Position numbers and translations under genes: made by a program. Shown here piece by piece: positions 27,653-34,220 of a stretch of 64,000 nucleotides of DNA. This stretch comes from Flavobacterium sp. MDT1-60 (GTDB taxonomy: Bacteria; Bacteroidota; Bacteroidia; Flavobacteriales; Flavobacteriaceae), in the NCBI RefSeq assembly GCF_014844035.1, contig NZ_CP062159.1:1488001-1552000 (forward strand), written 5' to 3'. The notes below the pieces were generated by a model. That model was not told where the DNA came from, searched no databases, and worked only from the letters and a program-made list of their open reading frames with translations. Each line of letters begins with the position of its first letter. The first letter of the stretch is position 1.

Positions 27653-27666
27653 CTCATTTCCCTTTT
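27636..27666 (+). terminator. Bidirectional terminator palindrome containing the META gene stop codon
   Basis: AAAAGGGAAATGAGT (27636-27650) pairs with ACTCATTTCCCTTTT (27652-27666), followed by a T run. The TAA stop (27650-27652) sits at the loop. Read from the other strand it also ends the msrB-msrA transcript. Confidence 0.85.
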
Positions 27667-27675
27667 TTTATAGTT

Positions 27676-28284
27676 TTATTTCTTTTTGAGTTTATCTTTA
27701 AAGACTTTCTCAAATTTTTCTATTTTCGGCTGAATTACCATTTTGCAATACGGCTGATTTTTATTGTTTGCATAATAATTCTGATGATAATCTTCGGCTT
27801 TATAAAACTTTTTAAAAGGTTCTACTTTTGTCACAATGGGGCTACTGTAAACTTTTGCTTTGTTGAGTTCGGCAATGATACTTTGAGCTGCTTTTCTTTG
27901 TTCGTCGTTTTTGTAAAAAATCACAGATCGATATTGTGTTCCAACATCTGCACCTTGTCTGTTTAAGGTTGTTGGATCGTGAACTGTAAAGAAGATCTTG
28001 AAAATATCATTAATATCGGTTACGTTTTTATCATAAGTAATCTGAACAACTTCAGCGTGACCTGTTTTTCCAGTGCAAACTTCTTCATAAGTAGGGTCGG
28101 CAACATTTCCTCCGGAGAAACCTGAAACAACAGATTTTACTCCGTCTAAATTTTCGTAAACTGCTTCAACGCACCAGTAACATCCGCCACCAAGTGTAAT
28201 GGTTTCAAGGTTTGAAGGTTTTTTGTTTTGTGCAAATCCGTTTAGGGATAAAGCGAAAAGGCAAATTAAAATCGTATTTTTCAT
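27676..28284 (-). CDS. msrA: Exported peptide-methionine (S)-S-oxide reductase
   Basis: A 202-residue protein. The signal peptide is MKNTILICLFALSLNGFAQ, so the start is ATG 28284 (an 11-codon upstream extension overlaps msrB and is not needed). The active site is GGGCYWCVEAVYENLDGV, with catalytic Cys (GCYW form of GCFW). GHAEVVQITYD and QGADVGTQYRSVIF are conserved. It reduces the S form of methionine sulfoxide in exported proteins. It lies 7 bases after msrB, so the two form an envelope repair operon. Confidence 0.93.
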   Translation of the reverse strand: MKNTILICLFALSLNGFAQNKKPSNLETITLGGGCYWCVEAVYENLDGVKSVVSGFSGGNVADPTYEEVCTGKTGHAEVVQITYDKNVTDINDIFKIFFTVHDPTTLNRQGADVGTQYRSVIFYKNDEQRKAAQSIIAELNKAKVYSSPIVTKVEPFKKFYKAEDYHQNYYANNKNQPYCKMVIQPKIEKFEKVFKDKLKKK

Positions 28285-28291
28285 TTTCGTA

Positions 28292-28846
28292 TTATTTGTT
28301 ATCAGGGATAAAGTCAAGGACTATTGAGTTCATGCAATAGCGTTTTCCGGTTGGTTCAGGACCATCATCAAATAAGTGGCCTAAATGTCCGCCACAGCGT
28401 CCGCAGAGGGCTTCGGTTCTTTCCATTCCAAGTGAATTATCTTCTTTGTAAACTACACTCTTTTTATTGTCTTGTTCGAAAAAACTTGGCCACCCGCAGC
28501 TACTGGCAAATTTGGCTCCGGATCTAAAAAGTTTGTTTCCGCACGATGCACAATAGTAGGTTCCTTTTTCATCGGTGTTCCAATATTTTCCTGTAAAAGG
28601 TCTTTCTGTATCTGCCTCGCGCATGACTGCATAAACATCTTCCGGCAGCACTTTTTTCCACTCTGCATTGCTTATATGTAGCACAGTTGTATCAGTATTT
28701 GAATAATAGGGATTTCCGGGTTTATTGATTTTGTTTTCCATAACGACAGTTTTTGTGTTTTGCTTTTTTGTTGATTGACCGCATGCCTGCAAAATAAAAA
28801 GCGGAATTAAAAAGCAAAGGCTGAAAAATTGGGTTCTTGTTTTCAT
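28292..28846 (-). CDS. msrB: Lipoprotein peptide-methionine (R)-S-oxide reductase
   Basis: A 184-residue protein with lipoprotein signal (lipobox LQAC, Cys22). Structural zinc is held by CASCG and CGRCG. The catalytic cysteine is in GKRYCMNSIVLDF near the end, and RSGAKFASSCGWPSFFE is the conserved recycling/structural region. It reduces the R form of methionine sulfoxide. Together with the downstream msrA it gives an exported pair that covers both stereoisomers. A possible -7 box (TACCTTTG on the minus strand) is at 28876-28883. Confidence 0.94.
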   Translation of the reverse strand: MKTRTQFFSLCFLIPLFILQACGQSTKKQNTKTVVMENKINKPGNPYYSNTDTTVLHISNAEWKKVLPEDVYAVMREADTERPFTGKYWNTDEKGTYYCASCGNKLFRSGAKFASSCGWPSFFEQDNKKSVVYKEDNSLGMERTEALCGRCGGHLGHLFDDGPEPTGKRYCMNSIVLDFIPDNK

Positions 28847-28875
28847 AATTTTTGTGAGGCTTTAATTTTGTAAAT

Positions 28876-28883
28876 CAAAGGTA
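28876..28883 (-). promoter_or_regulatory. Predicted -7 box (TACCTTTG) for msrB-msrA
   Basis: TACCTTTG on the minus strand fits TANNTTTG, 30 bases before msrB. No convincing -33 element. Confidence 0.4.
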
Positions 28884-29117
28884 CGACGAGAGTTAGTTTC
28901 GAAATGTCGTCTAATTTACAATTGAGTTTTTTTTAAGTATGTTTTAACTTTTTTTTATTTACGTAAAAGCAATGCATATAGTTTTTTAAGCTTAATTTTA
29001 AACGATTTTAAATAAATAGCTGTTTTTAAAGTTTTGAATATTAAAGACTTGTGAAAATGAAGGCTCGTTAAACTTTTCACAATCTTTTTCAGGATTTTCA
29101 AGCCATTTCTTTTTTCG
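28884..29117. other. AT-rich intergenic stretch without recognised gene
   Basis: Between msrB and idi. Only short lysine-rich frames, no codon pattern like the neighbours. I see no repeat or RNA here. Confidence 0.5.
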
Positions 29118-29125
29118 TATTTTTG
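29118..29125 (+). promoter_or_regulatory. Predicted -7 box (TATTTTTG) of idi
   Basis: TATTTTTG fits TANNTTTG. The idi start at ATG 29144 is 18 bases downstream. An upstream TTG in the idi frame (29123) overlaps this box and so is unlikely to be the start. Confidence 0.5.
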
Positions 29126-29143
29126 TTTTGTACAAAACGCCAT

Positions 29144-29671
29144 ATGATAGAAGAAAACGTAATATTAGTCAACCAAAATGATGAACAAATTGGCTTAATG
29201 CCAAAATTAGAAGCGCATGAAAAAGCACTTTTGCACCGTGCCTTTTCTGTTTTTATCTTAAATAGTAAAAACGAAGTAATGCTACAACAGCGTGCTCATC
29301 AAAAATACCATTCTCCTTTACTCTGGACAAACACCTGTTGCAGTCATCAGCGTGAAGGTGAAACCAATATCGAAGCAGGAAGCAGAAGATTGTTTGAAGA
29401 AATGGGTTTTAAAACGGAACTGAAAGAACTTTTCCATTTTATATATAAAGCTCCTTTCGATAATGGTTTAACAGAGCATGAGCTCGATCATGTTATGATT
29501 GGATACTTTAATGAAAGTCCTGCGATTAATCATGATGAAGTGGAAGATTGGAAATGGATGAAAATTGAAGATATTAAAGAAGATATTGAGAAGCAGCCCG
29601 AAATTTATACCGTTTGGTTCAAAATAATATTTGATGAATTTTATCATTATTTAGAAGACCATAAAATTTAA
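29144..29671 (+). CDS. idi: Isopentenyl-diphosphate delta-isomerase (type I)
   Basis: A 175-residue Nudix-fold enzyme. The active-site cysteine lies in LLWTNTCCSHQREGE (about 60-75) and the acid/metal ligands in EHELDHVMIGYF and the GSRRLFEEMGF Nudix-type helix. It interconverts isopentenyl and dimethylallyl diphosphate for isoprenoid synthesis. The chosen start begins MIEENVILVNQNDE; a seven-codon longer frame begins inside the promoter. queD follows after 22 bases. Confidence 0.94.
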   Translation: MIEENVILVNQNDEQIGLMPKLEAHEKALLHRAFSVFILNSKNEVMLQQRAHQKYHSPLLWTNTCCSHQREGETNIEAGSRRLFEEMGFKTELKELFHFIYKAPFDNGLTEHELDHVMIGYFNESPAINHDEVEDWKWMKIEDIKEDIEKQPEIYTVWFKIIFDEFYHYLEDHKI

Positions 29672-29693
29672 CCAAGATTAACCAATAACCCAA

Positions 29694-30104
29694 ATGAAAG
29701 TAACCATATCAAGAAAAGCACATTTTAATGCTGCACATCGATTGCACAGGAAAGATTGGACATTTGAGAAAAACAATGCTGTTTTTGGAAAATGTAATAA
29801 TGCCAATTTTCATGGTCATAATTATGGTTTAACAGTTAGTGTTACAGGAAAAATTGACCCGGAAACTGGTTTTGTTTTAGATGTGAAAGTATTAGCGGAT
29901 ATTATACTGGAAGAAGTAGAAATTCCGTTTGATCACAAAAACCTGAATCTGGATGTTCCGGAATTTCAGGATTTGAATCCAACAGCTGAGAATATTGCCG
30001 TTGTGATATGGAATAAAATTAGAAAAAGAATTCAGCCCGATTTTGATTTAGAAATCGTTTTGAATGAAACGGACCGCAATTTTGTAACTTATAAAGGAGA
30101 ATAA
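29694..30104 (+). CDS. queD: 6-carboxytetrahydropterin synthase / PTPS-like
   Basis: A 136-residue T-fold enzyme. Zinc histidines are in HFNAAHRLH (about 10-18) and NFHGHNYGL (about 41-49), and the catalytic cysteine is in FGKCNNANFHGH. The final glutamate is in LNETDRNFV. QueD turns dihydroneopterin triphosphate into 6-carboxytetrahydropterin for queuosine. A 6-pyruvoyl-tetrahydropterin synthase activity is also possible. It is between idi and bcp, all on one strand with short gaps. Confidence 0.9.
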   Translation: MKVTISRKAHFNAAHRLHRKDWTFEKNNAVFGKCNNANFHGHNYGLTVSVTGKIDPETGFVLDVKVLADIILEEVEIPFDHKNLNLDVPEFQDLNPTAENIAVVIWNKIRKRIQPDFDLEIVLNETDRNFVTYKGE

Positions 30105-30107
30105 TAA

Positions 30108-30566
30108 ATGTCATTAAAAACAGGAGATATAGTTCCGAATTTTACTGCGAAAAATAGTCACGGAGAAGTTTTTGAAAGCCAAAGTTTTTTGGGTCGAAAG
30201 CCGCTTGTAATCTATTTTTATCCAAAAGATAATACTCCGGGGTGCACTACCGAAGCCTGCAGTTTTCGGGATCAATACGAAGATTTCAAGGATTTAGGTG
30301 CTGAGGTAATAGGGATTAGTAGTGATAGCGTAAAATCGCATCATAAATTTGCCAGGAAACATGAATTGCCTTTTATATTGTTATCAGATCCTGATAAAAG
30401 ACTGAGACAACTTTTTGGAGTTCGAAATAATTTATTTGGTCTTTTACCAGGAAGAGTAACTTATATTATAGACAGAAATGGCGTTGTAATTTATATTTTT
30501 GATAGTATGAATGCAGCCAGACATATTGAGAAAGCCTTAGAAACAATTAGAGAATTAGTATTATAA
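30108..30566 (+). CDS. bcp: Peroxiredoxin, Bcp/PrxQ type
   Basis: A 152-residue cytosolic peroxiredoxin. The peroxidatic and resolving cysteines are in NTPGCTTEACSFRD (about residues 44-57), spaced five residues as in Bcp/PrxQ. VIYFYPKD precedes them. It reduces hydrogen peroxide and organic peroxides with thioredoxin. The last 19 bases of the gene are repeated directly after the stop (30567-30585), a small duplication. It starts three bases after queD. Confidence 0.93.
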   Translation: MSLKTGDIVPNFTAKNSHGEVFESQSFLGRKPLVIYFYPKDNTPGCTTEACSFRDQYEDFKDLGAEVIGISSDSVKSHHKFARKHELPFILLSDPDKRLRQLFGVRNNLFGLLPGRVTYIIDRNGVVIYIFDSMNAARHIEKALETIRELVL

Positions 30567-30622
30567 ATTAGAGAATTAGTATTAGTTCATTAACAATTTA
30601 ATAAAGATATTAGCCAAAAAAA

Positions 30623-31590
30623 ATGAAACCAAACTTATACCCTTTACAATTTGAACCCATTTTAAAAGACAGAATCTGGGGCGGAGAAAAATTAAAAACA
30701 ATTCTGAATAAACCAATAGTTTCTAAATTACCGGTGAAAGCTGGGAGTTATCAACTGTTGAAGGCGACGTGAGTGTTGTTGCTAATGGAGTTTTAAAAGG
30801 AAAATCATTAATGGATCTTATTGATGAAACACCAAATGAAATTTTAGGAACAGCAGTTTACAAACGTTTCGGAAAACAATTTCCATTACTTTTTAAATAT
30901 TTAGATGCGCGTGAAGATCTTTCGATTCAGGTTCATCCAAATGATAAATTAGCAAAAGAGCGTCATAATTCTTTTGGTAAAACAGAAATGTGGTACGTTA
31001 TGCAAGCTGACGGCGATTCCAGAATTATTGTTGGTTTTAAGGAAGATTCAAGTAAAGAAGAATACTTAAAACACTTACATGATAATTCACTGGTTTCGAT
31101 TTTAGATGATGTAAAAGCAAAAGCGGGAGATGTTTTCTTTTTAGAAACGGGAACGGTTCATGCAATTGGTGCCGGATTAGTTGTGGCCGAAATTCAACAA
31201 ACTTCTGATATAACCTATCGTTTGTATGATTTCGATCGTGTAGATACTCAGGGAAATAAAAGAGAATTACATGTTGATTTGGCTCTTGATGCGATCAATT
31301 ACAACAAAGTAGATACGCAGAAGAAATACGAAACAAAAGTTAATACTTCAAATACAGTTGTAGATTGCCCTTATTTCACGACCAATTTTATTCCGTTAGA
31401 AAATAAATTGGAAGTTTCTAAATCAGGCGAGTCATTTACAGTTTATATGTGTATTGAAGGAAGTTTCGAAATTGAATTTGATGGTTTCAAGCAGAGCTAT
31501 ATAAAAGGAGATACAGTTTTGGTTCCGGCTGAGATAAATGCATTTATTTTGAATGGAAAAGCTTCAATTTTAGAAATTTACATTTCATAG
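30623..31590 (+). pseudogene. manA: Mannose-6-phosphate isomerase class I, broken by one-base deletion
   Basis: ATG 30623 opens the correct N-terminus (LQFEPILKDRIWGGEKL), but this frame ends at TGA 30770-30772. The conserved GESWELS continues in the next frame from about 30730. Adding one A at TTA|CCG (30728-30731) joins them exactly (SKLTGESWELS). The rest is a full class I enzyme: LSIQVHPNDK zinc ligands, SFGKTEMWYV, ETGTVHAIGAGLVVAEIQQ. It would interconvert mannose and fructose 6-phosphate. The rest of the frame is intact, so a sequencing error is as likely as a fresh mutation. As written, only a GTG-started fragment (30769-31590) could be made. Confidence 0.9.
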
Positions 31591-31612
31591 GGCTAAATCT
31601 AAAGATTATATG

Positions 31613-31620
31613 TACTTTTG
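31613..31620 (+). promoter_or_regulatory. Predicted -7 box (TACTTTTG)
   Basis: TACTTTTG fits TANNTTTG, followed by CA. The small gene at 31648 starts 27 bases downstream. Confidence 0.5.
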
Positions 31621-31647
31621 CAGACGCAAATTAAAATTAAAATAAAA

Positions 31648-31913
31648 ATGGCAAACGTTAAAAATTTAAAGAAAGACATCAACTTCGTATTAGGAGATAT
31701 TATTGAGGCAATTTACTTATTTGAAATGTCTACAACAGGAAATCCTACTCCAGAAACGAATGCTTTGATCGATCAGGCTATTGCTGCTTTCGATACTTTG
31801 ATCACTAAAGTGAATGCAAAGAACGTTGAAAACAAAAAGCGCATTTCAAACAAATCAATGTTGAATTGGAAGAAACTGCAAATCAATTGATTGCTAAAAT
31901 CAACGAATTGTAA
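31648..31913 (+). pseudogene. Small conserved helical protein, frameshifted
   Basis: From ATG 31648 the frame reads MANVKNLKKDINFVLGDII and an amphipathic helical protein until 31833, then runs out of frame. One more A in the run at 31834-31838 restores KKAHFKQINVELEETANQL and a natural stop at 31911-31913, giving about 88 residues, a length and style typical of a short coiled-coil-like protein. As written the frame ends at 31890 after an unrelated basic tail. Function unknown. The single-A loss resembles that in manA 1.1 kb upstream. Confidence 0.8.
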
Positions 31914-31946
31914 GCAAAAAAAAGTATAAAAAAGTGCAAATTTATT

Positions 31947-31976
31947 TTGGTAAAACGAAAAACCGCTTTATATTTG
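31947..31976 (+). promoter_or_regulatory. Textbook Bacteroidota promoter of tRNA-Thr copy 1
   Basis: TTG (31947-31949), exactly 19 bases, then TATATTTG (31969-31976). This is the full TTG-N19-TANNTTTG consensus. The mature tRNA starts 16 bases downstream. Confidence 0.85.
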
Positions 31977-31991
31977 CACCCGTAATGAGTC

Positions 31992-32065
31992 GCCAGCGTA
32001 GCTCAGTTGGCTAGAGCAGCTGATTTGTAATCAGCAGGTCGTGGGTTCGAGTCCCTCCGCCGGCT
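31992..32065 (+). tRNA. tRNA-Thr (TGT), copy 1
   Basis: Cloverleaf: acceptor 5' GCCAGCG and 3' CGCCGGC, D arm AGCTCAGTTGGCTAGAGC, anticodon stem GCTGA/TCAGC with loop TTTGTAA (anticodon TGT), TTCGAGT T loop. 74 bases without CCA, which is not encoded. Two positions do not pair in Watson-Crick fashion (A4-C69 and T50-T64); both copies have them. It reads ACA codons. Confidence 0.95.
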
Positions 32066-32071
32066 CAACAT

Positions 32072-32100
32072 AAAACCATCACTTTTAGTGGTGGTTTTTT
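32072..32100 (+). terminator. Terminator of tRNA-Thr copy 1
   Basis: AAAACCATCAC and GTGGTGGTTTT form a stem with one G-T pair, followed by a T run. Confidence 0.8.
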
Positions 32101-32125
32101 ATTTAGATTTAATTGCAAATTTATT

Positions 32126-32155
32126 TTGGTAAAACGAAAAACCGTTTTATATTTG
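32126..32155 (+). promoter_or_regulatory. Promoter of tRNA-Thr copy 2
   Basis: TTG (32126-32128), 19 bases, TATATTTG (32148-32155). Same as copy 1 apart from one spacer base. Confidence 0.85.
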
Positions 32156-32170
32156 CACCCGTAATGAGTC

Positions 32171-32244
32171 GCCAGCGTAGCTCAGTTGGCTAGAGCAGCT
32201 GATTTGTAATCAGCAGGTCGTGGGTTCGAGTCCCTCCGCCGGCT
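32171..32244 (+). tRNA. tRNA-Thr (TGT), copy 2
   Basis: Sequence identical to copy 1, including anticodon TGT and the two non-pairing positions. The copy is complete with its own promoter and terminator. Confidence 0.95.
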
Positions 32245-32250
32245 CAACAT

Positions 32251-32284
32251 AAAACCATCACTTTTTTAGTGATGGTTTTTTTTT
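32251..32284 (+). terminator. Terminator of tRNA-Thr copy 2
   Basis: AAAACCATCAC pairs perfectly with GTGATGGTTTT, followed by a run of T. Confidence 0.85.
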
Positions 32285-32300
32285 ACTTCAAATTCTTGAG

Positions 32301-32384
32301 AAATTCCAAAATTAAAAATCCCAAATTCCAATCTTGACAGTATAATATCTGTACTTGGAATTTGGGATTTTAATTTTGAAATTT
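32301..32384. repeat. Imperfect 30-bp inverted repeat
   Basis: The arms at about 32301-32330 and 32356-32384 (left begins AAATTCCAAAATTAAAAATC) are inverted copies with two small differences. AT-rich intergenic repeat of unknown role, next to a second hairpin. Confidence 0.55.
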
Positions 32385-32433
32385 TCATCATAAAAAAAGT
32401 CCTGAATATTTCAGGACTTTTTTTATGATGAAA
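32383..32433. terminator. Long bidirectional terminator, perfect 24-bp stem
   Basis: Left arm 32383-32406 and right arm 32410-32433 are perfect complements with a 3-base loop and A/T runs on both sides of the GTCCTGAA core. It can end transcripts from the DUF4369 gene and from the tRNA side. Confidence 0.85.
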
Positions 32434-33150
32434 TTATTTTTGCTCTTGCTTTTTAATATCAGCAACATATTTGGTTAATTTTTTTCCATAAAGTGATTGT
32501 GCTACTTTTGGAGTCATTGACTTTTGAATGGTATCAAGAAACTTAACGTTGATGTCGTAGATCTCAGCCAAAGCGATATAAGGCGCTATTTCGTAATCTT
32601 TATGGTTAATAGCAAAGTTTGTAGCGTATAAGTATTTTCTTTTGATGTTAGATTGTTGTTTTGCATCAAGACTGTCAATTGCTTTTTGATCTTGTCTTTT
32701 GATTGCCTTAAATCTGGGCTCTACCATCGCAAGATTTTCGTCATTAAAACGAGAATTGATCTTTTTGTATTCTTCGTATAATTCCTGATTTTTAGACCCT
32801 GTTATTTTAGCACCATAAATAAAATTATCTAAGTTAGTCTCGATATTAATGTTGCCAGGTTCTGCAAAGAATAGAATATTGTTATCCATTGAGTTTGTTA
32901 CTCCACGATCAAGGAATAAATAAAGCATTTCTGGGGATTCTAATTTGATATCGCGCTCAAAAGCTGAATTTCCGTCGATTTTGATACTGTCTATTGCAAC
33001 AAGCGAAGTGTCAACAATTCTTTGAATATATAAAGTTCCGTTTTTTAATCCTTTAATGTTTCCTGTGATGTGCAGGTTGTCAGCAGATTCTTTTTTACTA
33101 CATGATGCTAATAGGGCAATTGCAACAAAAGCAATAATTGATTTTTTCAT
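32434..33150 (-). CDS. DUF4369 domain lipoprotein
   Basis: A 238-residue lipoprotein: signal peptide with LLASCSKK lipobox (Cys17). LHITGNIKGLKNGTLYIQRI and the IDSIKIDGNSAFERDI strand are the DUF4369 pattern, an N-terminal beta domain often attached to thioredoxin-like domains in this phylum. Here the C-terminal half is helical and lacks a CXXC, so it is a stand-alone form. It probably faces the periplasm. Function unknown. It lies between two strong terminators. Confidence 0.82.
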   Translation of the reverse strand: MKKSIIAFVAIALLASCSKKESADNLHITGNIKGLKNGTLYIQRIVDTSLVAIDSIKIDGNSAFERDIKLESPEMLYLFLDRGVTNSMDNNILFFAEPGNINIETNLDNFIYGAKITGSKNQELYEEYKKINSRFNDENLAMVEPRFKAIKRQDQKAIDSLDAKQQSNIKRKYLYATNFAINHKDYEIAPYIALAEIYDINVKFLDTIQKSMTPKVAQSLYGKKLTKYVADIKKQEQK

Positions 33151-33228
33151 TGGTTTTTAGATTTTGGTGCAAAATAAAGAAAATAGTTTGAATGTAATGA
33201 TTCGTACTTTAAATTTTCCTAAAAAATA

Positions 33229-33256
33229 AATCCCAATCTATTTCTAAATTGGGATT
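33229..33256 (-). terminator. Terminator for the 33283-34095 gene
   Basis: AATCCCAAT and ATTGGGATT form a stem. Read on the minus strand a T-rich run follows. Confidence 0.65.
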
Positions 33257-33282
33257 GCTGTATTTTTATAAAAATGAGAGAT

Positions 33283-34095
33283 TTACATTGATAAGTTATA
33301 GCCAACTCCACTTTCGTGTGTGTAAGTGAAATTGCTATCACAATCATTGTTTCCATAGTCAATAACTCCTTTAAGGAATCCGCCTTCTACTTTTAATTTT
33401 CCTTTAGAAATATAAACACAAGAATATTTTTTAACCAATGTTTCCTGAACTGTTAACGTCAAGCTTGCACCTGCGTCTGTAGTTACAATATGATTTCCTT
33501 CAGTCATTTCATAAACATTGTCTTCTAAAACATAAGGAGTGTCAACACCAGCCGTTTGTTTTACAGTATGTGTTCCTGAATTGGTGTAAACTCTTCCCTG
33601 TAGATCAGTAAATTTTCCATTAGTCACTTTTCTTGTCCATTGCGGTACAGTAGCAACAGTAGTAGTGTTGGTGTATTCAATTGTTCCTTCCAATTTTATT
33701 CCGTTGATAGAATAGTCAATTCTTTCAATAGTTAATTTGCTACCGGTAGTGATAATTGGTCCTGAAAGTGTAATTTTTAATTTTCCTTTTCTTGTAAGTT
33801 GATTGTCTGCACAACCTGTTGTTCCATAATCAACTGTAAAAACTTTTGGATATGTAGTTCCTGTTACAGTAACTGTTGCGCAGACTCCAACTGGAGTTTC
33901 ACTTTGTTTTGCTGTTGGGGAACTGTTTGTAACGCGTAAACCGGTATTAATGTCCATTTCGTTTGCTGCATCAATTGCAACTGAAGCTCCAACAGAAGTT
34001 GTGTCAGTTTGATTGGCAACATTGTCACTTGAGCATGAAGCATAAAATAATGCAGTTGTGCAAATACTTAGTAATAAAAAAGCTGTTTTTTTCAT
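33283..34095 (-). CDS. Hypothetical lipoprotein
   Basis: A 270-residue lipoprotein with signal peptide and YASCSSDN lipobox (Cys21). The mature protein is threonine- and valine-rich and strand-forming, with cysteines in VGVCATVTV, YGTTGCADNQ, YSCVY and NNDCDSNF that could form disulfides. No known domain recognised. A minus-strand -7 box (TACATTTG, 34132-34139) lies 37 bases upstream with TTG 17 bases further out. The gene is monocistronic. Likely a surface or periplasmic protein of unknown role. Confidence 0.75.
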   Translation of the reverse strand: MKKTAFLLLSICTTALFYASCSSDNVANQTDTTSVGASVAIDAANEMDINTGLRVTNSSPTAKQSETPVGVCATVTVTGTTYPKVFTVDYGTTGCADNQLTRKGKLKITLSGPIITTGSKLTIERIDYSINGIKLEGTIEYTNTTTVATVPQWTRKVTNGKFTDLQGRVYTNSGTHTVKQTAGVDTPYVLEDNVYEMTEGNHIVTTDAGASLTLTVQETLVKKYSCVYISKGKLKVEGGFLKGVIDYGNNDCDSNFTYTHESGVGYNLSM

Positions 34096-34131
34096 AGTAG
34101 TTGTTAGTTTAAGATTAGATTAAAAGGCTTT

Positions 34132-34159
34132 CAAATGTAGTAAAAAAAATGAATTCCAA
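34132..34159 (-). promoter_or_regulatory. Promoter of the 33283-34095 lipoprotein gene
   Basis: On the minus strand TTG (34159-34157), 17 bases, TACATTTG (34139-34132). Confidence 0.55.
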
Positions 34160-34163
34160 TAAA

Positions 34164-34194
34164 AAAATCCTGTGAGTCAGACCCACAGGATTTT
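34164..34194 (-). terminator. Terminator after htpG
   Basis: AAAATCCTGTG (34164-34174) pairs with CACAGGATTTT (34184-34194), with T runs in both directions. Confidence 0.8.
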
Positions 34195-34220
34195 AAAAAT
34201 TATTTTTTTGAAAAAAAACT

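Larger units (their letters stand above)
31936..32284. repeat. Tandem 179-bp duplication carrying a tRNA-Thr gene with promoter and terminator
   Basis: Bases 31936-32114 recur from 32115 with an offset of 179. The copies share promoter, tRNA and terminator with only a few substitutions (C/T at the base before the -7 region, and in the terminator loop). Confidence 0.92.

Noticed and set aside
28955..29143. A 62-residue minus-strand frame rich in lysine and leucine
   Set aside because: It is AT-rich intergenic sequence overlapping the idi promoter and start; no domain or good start.
30769..31590. A shorter intact manA starting at GTG 30769
   Set aside because: The conserved N-terminus exists upstream in another frame and the joint is repaired by one base, so the short frame is a remnant.
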